DNA of 64,000 nt from Embiotoca jacksoni (lineage: Eukaryota; Chordata; Actinopteri; Embiotocidae): the NCBI GenBank assembly GCA_022577435.1, contig JAKOON010000008.1, positions 496,001-560,000 on the forward strand, read 5' to 3'. The notes under the pieces are model-generated. The model saw only the letters and a program-made list of their open reading frames with translations. It was not told the origin of the DNA and did not search any database. Position 1 is the first letter of the stretch, and each line of letters starts with the position of its first letter. Shown piece by piece: positions 22,772 through 34,744 of this stretch. Made by a program: the position numbers and the translations under genes.

Positions 22772-24560
22772 AGAGGGATGTGGGAGTGGTGAGGGGGTGC
22801 AAGCTGTGTGTGCGCGCAGGGATGCCAGTTGGGCTAACAGCTGAATCATGGCTCAGCCGCTGCCCCTCGTAGTCCTTGGCAGTTAGCGGTGTGAAAAAGC
22901 CTTCTCTTTGAGGGCATTATATAGATTAATGTGCTGTGCCTCGGGCAGAGACACACACACACCTCGCCAGGGAGGGATCCTGACTGTGTGTGTGTGTTTC
23001 AGTGTGTGTGTGTATAGAAGAGAATCAGAGGACTTCACAGCATTGAATTGTTAAGTTTGTGTGTGCAAGCGTATGTATGTACATGTGTGTGCATACTTGT
23101 GATCGTGCGCACATGTGTGTGTGAAAGTGAGTAGGGACAATTTATTTTGGGGGGGGGTGTCACAAGAAACTCACGGAAGGTACTCTAAGTAAGCTGTGCG
23201 TGTGGCGGAGAGTGGGAGAGCCCAGAAGAGAGACAGAGGCTTCAGAGGCATTCATATTCACTTCGTGAATTTTTTAAATGATCTTTTGATATATGTTTTC
23301 AGATGTTTGCCTTTTTCGAAGTGGAGGAGTTGTTCCGAGATGATTTTACGTGTAACCTGGGTTTCTGATCTGACTGCAACTGCTCACATACAACACAGAC
23401 AGACAGCTACATTTATTGCTTAATGCATCATTAAAGTATGAGTGTGTGCATGATAAATACATTGGAAATATAGATGACATTACTTTTTACCTAAATTTTA
23501 AGCATTCCAGAGTATTAAGCCTGCTATATTTTAAGTACCTAAATCTAAATCTGTTGAGGCTACTGGCCTGAGCACAAGGGTGTCTGGGGGGTCATTTAGG
23601 GACAGCTTTCTATCAAGGTATTTTTATGTGAATTAGAGCAGTTTTTATGAGGCCTGGGTGACCAGAAAGGGAGATCCTGTCGCCCAGCAACTCACTCTCT
23701 CGTTACCTACTGTCTATTCCCTACTGTTTTCCCTATTAGTTGAAGTTTTACGCAGCTTAGCCAAGTGTGAGCAGGGTGCAGCTGAACTGATGTATAGTAT
23801 CACAACAAATATGCCTACACGTAAATGCCACAGCTGTTGGAAGCAAATGCAAATGGAAAGTACAACACTGTCCCAGCTGAAGTTAAAGTAAAAACCGGGT
23901 GTGTGTAAGGATACTTAAAACTTTGATGGTTCTCTTTCTCTGCTTCTTTTGCTCTTTTTATTTTCCTGATTGCTCATATCGTGTATGGTTCTCTTTTTTG
24001 CATTTTACACTTTTGCTGATAAATATGGGGGAAATATTTTTCTTCTCTGGAAATTAATACATTCCATTGAAAATTTTGGTCCAACTATAGTTCTGTGTAT
24101 ATGCTGGTACATGGGAGGGGGAATTTATTCATGGCACTAGGTGTTCTGAGATTATTTAGGTGAATGTTTATATATGTTTCAGTATGCATGTGTACTCATG
24201 TATATGTACTCATATGCTGTTCTCTCCAGCCAGTGGTCTAAATAACCTACTTTTGTCTTACAACGGCATCAAGACATGGAGGTGCACATATGCAGAAAGC
24301 TATTTGGAAAGGCCTCCTCGTAGCTGTCAGCTTTTATTATGCGCTGAGGTGTCATGTTTGTTAGGAAGCTGAGTGCAGATGGCAGAGTGGAAGAAATGGA
24401 TCACTAATTTTAACAATGATTAATGAACAGAGATGGAAAATGAATTACATCGGACTATTGGAGGCAAGGAATATTTTCTCTGAAAATGTTAACTTCGGCT
24501 GCCAGGCAGCCGGCCGTGTTGTGGGAGTGTATTGAGGAGGGGGATGGAATATGTGTGCGT

Positions 24561-24561
<1 letters not shown>
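22770..24561. other. no gene seen
   Basis: It contains scattered GT words (22980-23125) and a G9 run near 23150. 24290-24470 is complex, with ATTTTAACAATGATTAATG. No convincing exon. Confidence 0.5.
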
Positions 24562-24615
<54 letters not shown>

Positions 24616-24715
24616 CTGGATGTGCATACGTATGTAATTGCTTGTATGTGTGTATGTGCATGCTTGCGTGCATGCATGTGTGTGTGTATGTGTGTGTGTG
24701 TGTGTGTATGTGCAC
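24562..24715. repeat. (GT)26 with interrupted GT extension
   Basis: Pure to 24614, then interrupted GT/GC/AT words to about 24715. Frames of 60-122 codons on both strands here are repeat translations. Confidence 0.95.
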
Positions 24716-25755
24716 TAAGGTGCAATTTTTCTACCGCATCTTTTGTAGAATCAACACTTCACTGCTCTTGCCTATTACTTTACCGCTCGCCTGCTTAAAC
24801 ACTGCCAGCTTTATACACATTGTTTTTTCCCCCCTGTGTGTATTGCTCTACTAGTTAAGGTACACACTCTTTAATAAGGTAAACACAGGAAAGGTTAGAC
24901 TGTCTTAAAATGTTAGCCATTTTCATTACTCTGCAGTACGCTTTATATCAGATCAGAGATATAGCAGATTCAATCAAGTGCCTTTTCTGTGGTATTTCAC
25001 TGTGATAAAACGACCTGATTTTCTGTATTTTTTGCAAGCTACTCTTATGGCCATACACATCATTTTGATAATGAAAACAGCAATATGGTATGATTTACAT
25101 TTTTTTTTTCAAATTTTCATAGCAAAACAGCCTCTGCACTGTACTCAGACAATCAACGTGATAGATTATGATTTTCTTTTAATTGACTGATTGACATTTC
25201 ATCGATGACATTTTATCAGCATGTTCATATGAAAATAAGTGTGTTTATAATATCATTCAACAGTATAAAAAGAAGACGTGGCATTCCTCATTACTTGTGA
25301 TCTGAGAAGAATTCCTTGTAGTATCTCCTCTCTTCATACCACTTTCTTCCTTGTATAAAACCCCCAACCCACCCCCACCCAATCACCCTGCCTGTAGTTA
25401 TGTTTCTGTCAATGATTGTCTGGTGGGCGGTTGGTGCAACATGGTTTAATAGGTAGATGTGAACTATTTTCAATTTAATTAATCTCCTGAAGGAAAATGC
25501 GTAAAAGCAGAAAAGAGAGCAACTTCTAGCAACATTGTGTGTTTGTGTACAAGTGTATGGGTGTGCAAGGGAAACAGAGAAAAAGAGAGAAAGAGTAAGA
25601 GAGAGAGAGACAGCAACAGAGATCTCAGGTTACGGCAGCATATGCTAAGCACTCAGAAAACATACACAATGCCTTTGGTGAACAAGGTAGTCGGTATGCC
25701 CTTGGGAGCCAATTTAGATTGTGACTTACGGCAACATCGTGGCTTTGTGTGTGAG

Positions 25756-25758
<3 letters not shown>
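24716..25758. other. AT-rich DNA, no gene seen
   Basis: Mostly AT-rich with a T10 run near 25100 and a purine-rich AGAGAGAGA patch at 25575-25610. Confidence 0.5.

Positions 25759-25812
<54 letters not shown>
25759..25812. repeat. (TG)27 microsatellite
   Basis: A pure TG run. Confidence 0.97.
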
Positions 25813-25813
<1 letters not shown>

Positions 25814-27043
25814 CCTTGTATGAGTGTGAGTTTTACTCTTGACGCTCCATTGAAACAGTAGTGGTGAGTAAATCTGGGTGGCCTCCTGCAGACCCTCCAC
25901 ATCTGTGTTCCCCCACTATCCCACTGTTCCAGGACTGAGCCAGCTTCTCCATGCCTGACTGCCTATCCCCATTCAGAATAGCCCTGAGAGTCTGTTGGAT
26001 CCTCTTTAGGACCTTCTTTGAGAGTCCAAATTTAGTAGTATTATTACAGCATTTCAATACTAGTGGATCACACAGGAGAGCGTTACCTACAAAACCTAAC
26101 AAAAAAGATGACAGTATTGATCACACTGCGAGTGATAGGTGATCTTTGAAGTACAGAAACAACACAGCACTGAGCATGTAGCTCTAAAACTGAAGGTAAA
26201 TATAAAAAAAGCAAGATCTCATTGATTACCATCTAAACAAACACTAACAGATTTAGGTAAATGTTTGAAATGTCACAAAAAAACAATTTAAATCTGGAGC
26301 AGTTTTGTCAGCTGCGTAAAAACTGATACATTATCTTAAAAAGAACAAAGCTCAGTCGAGCATAACAACTTTGCATAGTTCAGGAAATAGATCCCCTGGT
26401 AATTTTTCAATCATGACCCATATTAAAAGTCAGTTGCTTTTACCCTTGCTCTCTGTGAGAACTCAAATGCACAAATACCACTAAACCAGAGACAGGCTAC
26501 TTTAAAAAGTAGTGGCAGTCCTTTACCGAATATTCAATATTTTAGCCTGATTATTTTTCTGGTGTTTAGAAGTGGCTGGATCAGAGACAAACCTCCACCG
26601 AGCCCCTCTTACTGTTTATTTGCATGTTGGAACATGGTTTGTTGGTTTTGGTTTGTTTGTTGCTTTTTTTCCGTGGCATTTTAATTGTTAAATGTTAAAC
26701 CTATGCAACTTAGCATGTATCCCAGTTTAAGTCCCCCATTTTCAAATGGATAACACAATGTCAAATCATAAGGTATAATAAGAAGAAGATGAAAAATGTA
26801 AAGATTGATAAACACATGCAATTACAGTTCATAAATTCGTTATGTTATTCATGAATGTGTAAATGACATCACATCTTCACAGGAAGTCCTGAGGAAAAAT
26901 AAAGCTGTGCGGGGTTTTGTGAGGAGGGGAATCAGCAGACAGCTTTTTTATGGGTATTTCTCTTCTGTCGCCAGTGTTGCAAACTTGTCAAGCTTCAAAT
27001 GCGGGTGACTGTGAATTTCCTGGTGTGTGTGCTTTGTTTACAG
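25813..27043. other. no gene assigned; odd - strand frame near 26.0 kb
   Basis: The 89-codon - strand frame at 25833-26102 has a balanced composition with a basic helix-like stretch (KKVLKRIQQTLRAILN). I recognise no family and see no splice pair around it. The rest is AT-rich. Confidence 0.4.
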
Positions 27044-27125
27044 GCCTTTGTCGTCCCACCTTCTGTGAAGCTGTCGGCGCTCTTCCTGACATCCGGCATT
27101 TGTTGGAGAAGCGGCAGTCTCACAG
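27044..27125 (+). other. exon-like segment, 82 bp
   Basis: It is bounded by GCTTTGTTTACAG| on the left and CTCACAG|GTACGATC on the right, a plausible acceptor and donor. Two of three frames are open. One reads CRPTFCEAVGALPDIRHLL and onward without a stop, which looks more protein-like than most frames here. I cannot match it to a family. It could be an internal exon of the gene starting near 3 kb, a cryptic exon or a conserved element. Confidence 0.3.
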
Positions 27126-27483
27126 GTACGATCACACCGATTGATCATCGGAAAGGGGAGGATATTAAAGGTGTCTGTCACATTTACAGACCTGTGCACT
27201 TATGTTTTGTTTTCATTTAAATCTTTATCTGGGGAAAGTCAATTAAGTATGCACTTTACAGACAGTGCCATACTTCTGAGTCACACTACCGAGACATTCA
27301 TACCTGGGAATTTCACATTAGCACATTTGTTGGAGAGACCACGGCTCATTCTGTGAATAATACACTCCGTTCTATAATTTGATATACTCAAACATCACCT
27401 TTGTTTTTTTCAGACAGATCATTTGAATAGCCAAGCTTTGAGCCATAAACCTATCAGACTTCCATCACAAAAATAAGTGGATG
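27126..27483. other. no gene seen
   Basis: Mixed sequence between the exon-like segment and the hAT end. Nothing is recognisable. Confidence 0.5.
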
Positions 27484-27545
27484 CAGGGCTGGCCCGAACC
27501 TTTAAGGTGGCTCAAGCAGAATTTGATTGAGGGCCCCCCAACATC
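27484..27545. mobile_element. terminal region of a hAT-like transposon
   Basis: It begins CAGGGCTGGCCCGAACC and continues with CTCAAGCAGAATTTGATTG and GGGCCCCCC. I recognise this as the terminal region of a common fish hAT element. hAT elements have short inverted ends beginning CAGGG and 8-bp target duplications. The flanking 8 bp are AGTGGATG. I do not find the matching GGGCCAGCCCTG end downstream, so the element is truncated or broken. Confidence 0.6.
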
Positions 27546-28713
27546 TCCAAAACTATTGACTATCATAAATGCTTGATCATTGGCAAACCTTCGAAAAAGG
27601 TAACACACCCATTATGATTTTTATTAATCGTAGCTGTGTCGCTTACATCGTTACCAACGTCAGCCTGGCATGTTCTTACCCTTCTGTGGGTTTAATCCGA
27701 AGCTTAAAACACACAAGCGTCACAGTGCCATGGCGCATCAAGTGTTGCGCATCAACACCCGCACCCAGCACCAATAGGAGGCGGCGTGCAGCAACATGTG
27801 AAAGTAACACACAGCGCGGAACAACACAATATGATGGATAAGTTTCCCATTGTCCTGATAATAAATGCATTGTGGGTCGTACAGCTCGGGATATTTCTCG
27901 ACCTCGTTAACTCTTCTCCCCTCGTCCACTGTGAGACTACAACAGAGAGAGGTGAGGAAGTCGAGCTGCAACAGGAGCAGAGTAAAAGATAAACGGGAGC
28001 TGGGAGGTACAAAAAGCCTTTTCTTTGGGGTAAAAAACTAATTATTCATGCGCAGCAACACTGGAATTCGGAAAGTGGCGTAAAGTGTCGCTGGGCGGCT
28101 TGTTCAGAAAAAAAAACGTGTATTAGGAGCGGCTGTTTTGATGCGCACCTTGCAGCGCCTGTGTGTTTTGGCCTTAAAAGGTGTCAAACTAACAACAATA
28201 GTCTGGTTTTAATTGCCGCTTTAATACTCAAAGAGATTCAGTACTACGTTGCATAATTAAAATGGTGTACTAAAAAAAAATCCCCAAAATGAATCATCAG
28301 ACAAGGGATTTACTGTAAAGAAGTTAACCCTTTACTTTTTGGGTTTGAAAAAATTGCAATGTACAAAAGTACAGAACAACAATCAACCACACTTAGAAGC
28401 AACTTCGAAAAACATGCCTCCCTCAGCAAAGCTTCTTACACAAGAATAAAGGCAAATGTAAAAAACAGAGGGTATTGAATTTAATACCTAATAATGACAT
28501 AAAATTAACAGTGGAACCTGTAATAATAAAACAAGGGTCTAAGACTAAAATATAAATGTTAACAATTAATTTTGAAAACTACATACACACGTGCAAAAGG
28601 TTCAGAAAAAAAAAAAATACAAAGCGCTTTAAGTCAGAAATTGCCTCATTCGATCTTTTTCCTTATCTAAACATTTTTAATATTCCACTTTCTCTTGAGT
28701 TTCTGGTTTCTGT
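27546..28713. mobile_element. probable decayed interior of the hAT element
   Basis: The sequence lies between the hAT end and the transposase remnant. It has more CpG than its surroundings at 27700-28150 (for example GGCGGCGTGCAGC and GGCGTAAAGTGTCGCTGGGC), consistent with a young or different-origin insert. No intact frame remains. Assignment to the element rests on position only. Confidence 0.35.
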
Positions 28714-28962
28714 TCAGTCGTTTATGACATCACTGTAAGAGATCTGACGGCCAACTTTATTGTTGATACTAATTACTGCAAGTACAGTCAGTCTTTTTTT
28801 TTTTGCCGTGGAATATTTCCAGTAGTTCTTGATTAATTTAAGTTCAGAAAAGCTCCACTCTGCAGACAATCTGTAGAGCTGCCCAAAGATGTGGGTACAC
28901 CTCACAGATGTCATTTTAAGCAAGGTAAGTGAGAAGCTTAGATGTGGTAATCTTTTCTGCAA
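28714..28962 (-). pseudogene. hAT transposase C-terminal remnant
   Basis: The - strand frame reads LSAEWSFSELKLIKNYWK, then a stretch ending VGRQISYSDVIND. This corresponds to the C-terminal dimerisation region of hAT transposases, whose family phrase is SAERSFSKLKLIKNYLR, followed by a VISINN-type hydrophobic segment. The N-terminal two thirds, with the catalytic acidic residues, are missing and no start is identifiable. Its orientation places the hAT end at 27484 downstream of its C-terminus, as expected for one element. It is clearly a dead fragment. Confidence 0.7.
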
Positions 28963-29700
28963 AGGAAGTTCTGGAGGCCTGCAGCACCTCCACTGGTACC
29001 CATTTGGTTAGCTGCAAGGTCAAGATCAGCTGGAGTCCACCATTCACCAGAAGCTAACCTATCTCAGGAGTTGCTGGCTCCTCATTTTTTGAACCACCCT
29101 CCCAGCCAGAGCAAAAAAGCTTGCTTTCTCAGCTTCTTCTGAAAGCTCCATCATGGCTTTGTGTAATTTCTCACCCTTGGTCCCTATGTTGTTGAGCTTC
29201 CTACGAGTCCTCTCTTGCCGAACTCCACTGCGCAAAGCCTCGTGCTTCATCCTGCCTCCCTGCACTCAGTGACCATCTCTGCATACTTTGCTATCTTGTT
29301 TTTGTGGGCTGCCTCCATCCCCTCTTCCCTTGGCATTGTTAGCTCAACCAGCAGCAGAGACTTTTCAGTCGCACCCCACGGCACCAAGTGTGGTTGCAGT
29401 GTGGTGCTGCAGATTTCTCCTGGAAATGGAGCTGGTTGCCTAGGTCTACCTCCATTCTCCACTCCACCCTTGGCAGCAGCGTGGGTGCTTGTCTCATGCA
29501 GGTGTCGTCTGCAGATTCCGCTTTCCTGAGGAGGTGGATTCAGTGCTAGCTCCCTCTTTCCACCACTTTTTCAAGTTAAGAAAGCAAAGTGCCTTATTGT
29601 GGGCCTCAACCTCTTCTCCGCCATGAATTCTCCAATGTTCATTTGTTCACAAATCTCTTTTGCTGAGACCTGTAGGTCCTTAAAACCAGTTGTCCTATAT
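28963..29700 (-). pseudogene. decayed retroelement-derived coding relic
   Basis: On the - strand, 29462-29247 reads GEICSTTLQPHLVPWGATEK, then LLLVELTMPREEGMEAAHKN and KIAKYAEMVTECREAG. I recognise this from a widespread family of retroelement-associated proteins in fish (family phrase: TTLRPDLVLWS, then ELTVPWEE). The frame is then lost. 29265-29059 continues in another frame with MMELSEEAEKASFF, matching the family's C-terminal EAAEKAS region. The copy has at least one frameshift and further stops upstream, so it is non-functional. The exact retroelement class is not certain to me. It abuts the hAT remnant, so one may have inserted beside or into the other. Confidence 0.65.
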
Positions 29701-30388
29701 CTGATTTGTTGAATTATTGAGTTTCTCTTTATAATATTTGAAAGCTCTGTTGTGAGTACCTTACTATGTTAAGAACCCTGAGGTGCCTCATGTTGTAATT
29801 CGGTGTGATACAAATACAATTTAATTGAATAGAATTGAAAACTAGTCAGGTTTCAAACCGCAAAACCTCTGAAACCTCAGTTTATAACAAACTTCATATG
29901 GTCATGTGCTTCAGGTACAGAACAGCACAAAGTATAGACGGACAGTGCAGGGAGATACTATAACTTACAGATGTTTGGTGACAGCGGAATAAGATTTTAC
30001 TACCTATGTTATTGCCAACCCATTAACAGAGGCATAGGTAGAGAACAAAAATGTACACACAGCTTTTCATTGAAAGACTAAAACCACCGTAATGTCAAAC
30101 CATTTTGGTTGGGAAGTTTACAGTTGTCTTTTAGTACCCCTAGGGTGAGGCAGTGGGCACAAGCACTGGGTGTCATCCCTCAGCAGGCCTCCTGTAGGTT
30201 GGCCAATCAGCAGAAAGCGGCCATTCATAGAGTAAGGCCTTAAAGACACACAAGGTCAAATGGCTTGTTTCCCATGGAGGATGACCTAGGGGGCTGTATA
30301 AAGGACCAGTATAAGATATATAAGTATTTGTTTTCGAACTGTAGAAAACTACTTTAGTGGAGTCCCAGATTAATAATAATAATAAAAA

Positions 30389-30393
<5 letters not shown>
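29701..30393. other. no gene seen; possible old repeats
   Basis: 30010-30320 has the patchy look of a transposon (CAGAGGCATAGGTAGAGAAC, AGGCCTCCTGTAGGTTGGCC) but I cannot assign a family. Confidence 0.35.
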
Positions 30394-30420
<27 letters not shown>

Positions 30421-30428
30421 GTTTTTTT
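30394..30428. repeat. T27 tract, interrupted extension
   Basis: A run of T broken by a single G, preceded by (AAT)n at 30371-30383 and an A8 run. Confidence 0.95.
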
Positions 30429-30540
30429 TAATTGTTGAAAGCAGACGTACGTCAAGGACACAACTAGACCAGATCTGTGCAAATATATTCCACTTTGGAG
30501 GTTTTTGAAAGTAACATTAAAGATAGACAAGGCCACAAGT

Positions 30541-30565
30541 GCTAAGCTAAGCTAAGCTAAGCTAA
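30541..30565. repeat. (GCTAA)5 pentamer tandem repeat
   Basis: Five exact GCTAA units in tandem. It is the only clear pentanucleotide array in the window. Confidence 0.95.
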
Positions 30566-32970
30566 ACATTTCTTGGGTCAATCTCTCCTGACAACACAGA
30601 GTTAATTACCAATTTGCTGCTCCAGTTCTTGTCTTTTCACTTCCTGGATAATGCTAATCACCTTGAGTATTAGCATGCACACCGGACAGAGCTATGCAAC
30701 ACAAAATAAGTTTGGCATCAGTCGCTTCATTACATATTGACACACACGTACACCCATGGTCTGTGAAAAAGCCACAATGCCGTCAATTCATCTCTACGTA
30801 ACTCAAGGAGACAATTAGCAAACAGAGGTGACAAGTAAACAGGTGCAAGCCATTACTCCTGGACCTGGATAAGTGTGGCCACCCCATGTCTCATGGTGAC
30901 GGGCTGTTATAGTGCAGTGCATGTGTGTCTGTGCGTATCAGTGATGGGAGATCCTTTGACAGGGGATATGTCTGCTTTGTGAGGTTTAGGATACTTCATC
31001 CTGCCTGGTTGTCTGTCATCAGCATGTCATCATCATCATCATCATCATCATTACACATCGTCAAATACAAGAAATAAGACTTTCTCTCTTTTTTGGCGAC
31101 CTCCTCACACACCTCTCATTCTTCTTTGCTCGCCCTAAATCTATACATGTCTCTATCCCTGCTCTTCCTTCGCTCCTCTCTCCAATAAATACTTCTCACT
31201 TAATTCTTAAAATACCATCGTCCGGTGAGTTGGCATCCTGAGAAACAGAGAAAGAGATGAGGGGGTCAGGCCGGTTTGTAATAATTGATTGCTTGTAAAG
31301 TGCTAATCAATGAAAACCTTTTCTCCTGAAGCTGGGAAATTCATGTTCTAACATTTATCATAAGACTCAGATGAATAGCAGGTTTTAACATATAAGGAAC
31401 CTGTCCTCTGCTTTTCCAAGCTACACCAAATTATCACCCTGCATTCAGCTTACTAAAGTGAAAAATGAATGACATATTTAGCTGCAAATGTAACATCATT
31501 TTCTTTTTTTTATCATATCAGATTCCATGGCTTAATAACAATATGATGCGCCATTTCTTCAGTCAAACTATGCCTTAGTAATGGTCTGTTGTTTCGGAAC
31601 ACACTTTGCCAGCTGTAGTTTTATTAATCGAATATAGTATGGGTGAGTCATATCGTTTTGGCTTGTGTCATATTGGAGGTATGTGCCACAGATTTCCCTC
31701 ATATTGGAAGCAGAGCTAACACATGCTACCCATGACGTATTCTCACACCATTTCTCACACAAAGCACTCACACACAAACTTGCAGATGCTTACACACACA
31801 GATGACTTATACAGAGAGAGATGCATAAACAGACCTGAACACACATACACACCCAGCAGAACATTTACAGACAGATACACATACCAAACCCGCTGATGAC
31901 AAAACATGGAAACATGTTTATCGAGAGCCCTGATGTAAGTACTGCACCTTGGTACAAATTTGAGGCACTTCTGTGGTACTTGAGTATTTTCACTTTTTAT
32001 ACAAATTCATATTTCTGCTCAGCTACATTTAGAAGTAAATTCTGTATTCTGTATTTACATGCAAAACACATTATCAGCTTTTAAAAGTGATGCATCTTCA
32101 TACAATTCAATTAGTTCATGATTACTAAAATAACTCTATATCGACCAACTACAGTATCAAAATGTTGCACTGACTGGTCATCCTGCTGCATAATGTATAG
32201 TTTTCATACTTTAATAGATCTATATATGAATGGAGGACTCTTACTTGTACCTGAGTAAAATGTTTGTGGTTTAAATTTTGCGTGAAGAAACCAAGGAAAT
32301 AAGTACATTATCATGTTTTTGAGCACTCCAGGAATGATTAACTGTAATAGACTGCTTTACCCACACAGCCAATGCCTGGTGTCCTTTTGTTTGTCATCAT
32401 TTTTTACATTTCCCAGAATGCCCCCAGAGAAGGGGTATGACCTTTTATTGCGCCATACACATAAAAAATAGTACCTAGCTATATTGTGACCATTGAGTGT
32501 TTTACTCGTCTCATAACAGCTGAAATGCATTTTGGACTATTTAAGTAACTGACCACGAAAAAAACAAATGTAACTTTCTCTAAAATGTATTACTTTAGTT
32601 ATGATGAATTGAGAATTTTTTTTTTTTTTTAATTTTTTTTATATATATTCTTATTCTGAGCAACCCTAAAATCTGACATTGGTTTGACTACTACTGGAAA
32701 AATTAACCTGATGTCAGAAACAACAAAATGTCTGTTTCATGGTGATCTTTTATCATTGGGAAAACAGAAAAAGAATGACATAAGGTGTCAGGGTAGTGGG
32801 TGGAGACAGGTCAATATTGCCACAGTTTCCTCTTCAATGTTGTTGGGTTAAAATTGTCACTGCTGTGTGGTACTCTACCCTGCTGGTATAAATAAGACTT
32901 GATTGGCATCACAGCAGAAAAAAAAATATCTCTCTCACTCTGTCTCTCTTTTTATCTCTCTTTCTCTCTC
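30566..32970. other. no gene seen
   Basis: It contains a (CAT)8 run (31027-31051), AT-rich DNA and T tracts near 32618-32640. TTTCCCAGAATGC near 32410 resembles a ZNF143 site. No exon is identified. Confidence 0.5.
31027..31051. repeat. (CAT)8 trinucleotide repeat
   Basis: A pure CAT/ATC run. Confidence 0.95.
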
Positions 32971-32971
32971 T

Positions 32972-33200
32972 CTGACAGCCTTCATTTGCTGGAGGAGTGG
33001 CAGACTTAGTGGGAGTTAATGATTATAATTATTTAGCTTTTTTTACATTGTGGGATAATTATTTAAGAGGTTTGTGTAGTCATTGTTGTAATCAGTAAAG
33101 AGAGATTACAGAAATTCCGCATGCCAACAGATGGCACTTGGCTGTTGTTGTTGCTTCATATTAAACCCAGTACAGCACACTTGGTACCAGCCAGGCTAGA
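32972..33200. promoter_or_regulatory. possible conserved element with 27.09 kb similarity
   Basis: The first 32 bases match 27086-27117 at 26 positions by hand alignment (CTGACA..CC..CATTTG.TGGAG.AG.GGCAG). A TC-rich tract ending in GACAG precedes it. The continuation holds TTAATGATTATAATTATTTAG, a homeodomain-rich stretch, and CCAACAGATGGCACTTGGC, an E-box pair. It may be an enhancer. Conservation is untested. Confidence 0.35.
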
Positions 33201-33796
33201 GTGAGGGGACAATCAGACAGGGGCCAAATTATAAAACAATTTGTTCTTCATCATAAATCCATTTCTCATATCACTTCATTTTCATGAAAAAAATGAGGAA
33301 TCAACAGTAGTGAGCATTGTATGGGTGTTCAAACCCAATCCAGCTATCCAACAAACATCATCTTCCCCAAGTGTTGGGCTTTCGTAGTGTTGTTGGAGTT
33401 GTTGGAGGATTTAAAAAGAACATTTCCACACAGCAAACAGTATTTGATCAGACAAGCCCCAACCGTATGAATTTATCCATTGGCACCTCAGCGTAGTGCT
33501 ATTGTCATTCATGTGTAAACCTTATTCACAGAGGTCAGTGTTCGTTAACCTTATGTGCTGGTTCTGCTACTTTGTGGACTTTGAGTCACTTGTGTTTATC
33601 CCCAGTTGCACATTTTTTCTATACATGTGTCTTTACTTATTTCTTGACCAGCGACAAAGAAACAGATAAATACAAAGTGAGGTGAGGGCACTTCACAGGG
33701 TCGGGGAGAAGGAGGAACACCAAGGCTTTTGGCCTACATTCCTGACTAATTGTATAATTGGAAAAGCTCTCCAAATGAGCAAGCAAGCCACCCTTC
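33201..33796. other. no gene seen
   Basis: AT-leaning sequence without a recognisable repeat or exon. Confidence 0.5.
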
Positions 33797-33869
33797 ACCC
33801 CCCCCCCCTCCCCACTCACTTAACACCCCCCCCCCCCACACACACACACACACACCACCACCACCACCA

Positions 33870-33927
<58 letters not shown>
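33797..33927. repeat. compound C-tract, (CA)n, (CAC)n, (CA)n repeat
   Basis: Two C runs, a CA run, about six CAC/CCA triplets (33855-33871) and a long CA run. Cytosine-rich on the + strand and guanine-rich on the other. Confidence 0.95.
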
Positions 33928-33930
<3 letters not shown>

Positions 33931-34065
33931 TATGCCCTTCAAAGCAAAACACAAAAGAGCATTTTGGGAATAATAATTTCAAAAAGCGTCTATTATTAAT
34001 CCCACACACTAGCATCCCTGGCAGCAGCAGCTAGGCTGGTTAGTAGAGACCCCCACCCCTTTCAA

Positions 34066-34066
<1 letters not shown>

Positions 34067-34116
<50 letters not shown>
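34067..34116. repeat. (CA)25 microsatellite
   Basis: A pure CA run only 140 bp after the previous one, in the same orientation. Confidence 0.97.
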
Positions 34117-34119
<3 letters not shown>

Positions 34120-34744
34120 GCATGCACACACACATACACGTATAGACTTCTTATACAGTTTGTTTCTCTTGAAATATTTGATTCTAATAAAGGACAAAAG
34201 CTTCACACAAAAAGGTTTTACGTCACTAAGGGACTGCTACCGTGATTGCAGTAATTATTATATCAATTCCATAAAGTTGGAGGCTTTTGAGAAAGATTAA
34301 AATATGAATGGTCAAAATCAAAGCAGGTGAGATATCCTCTGTGTCTTGCATGGTCAAGCGCCAACAACCACAATCCTGCACTTTCCACAACAAAATGTAA
34401 TAGCATTTTATATTAGATCCTCCCTGCAAACACACATTTTTAAAGTCTAAACTGAGACAACCCTGTTCACATCAGCATGACATAACCTGGGTCATTATTT
34501 TCATTATTTTCAGACTTTGAAAAGCTCCTCAGGAGCAACAGAAGGGATTGTAGCTGTCTATACAGACTGAACCTCATGAAGAGTTCCTTAAACAGTTCGA
34601 TTACTTTTTTTTTTGTGAACATTCTTTTCTTTTGAGTTTTTTGTGATAAAATAAGCTATTTATTGCAGAGTAAAGGATGATCTACCTGTGTGCTTTGTTA
34701 GCACTCATATTTTACTGTTACTACTTGAGCTCATGGTCAAATTG
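34117..34744. other. no gene seen
   Basis: AT-rich, with a T9 run near 34606. No exon or transposon is recognised. Confidence 0.5.

Noticed and set aside
27484..28962. A complete, active hAT transposon
   Set aside because: Only one end and the transposase C-terminus are visible. The catalytic part and the second end are missing.
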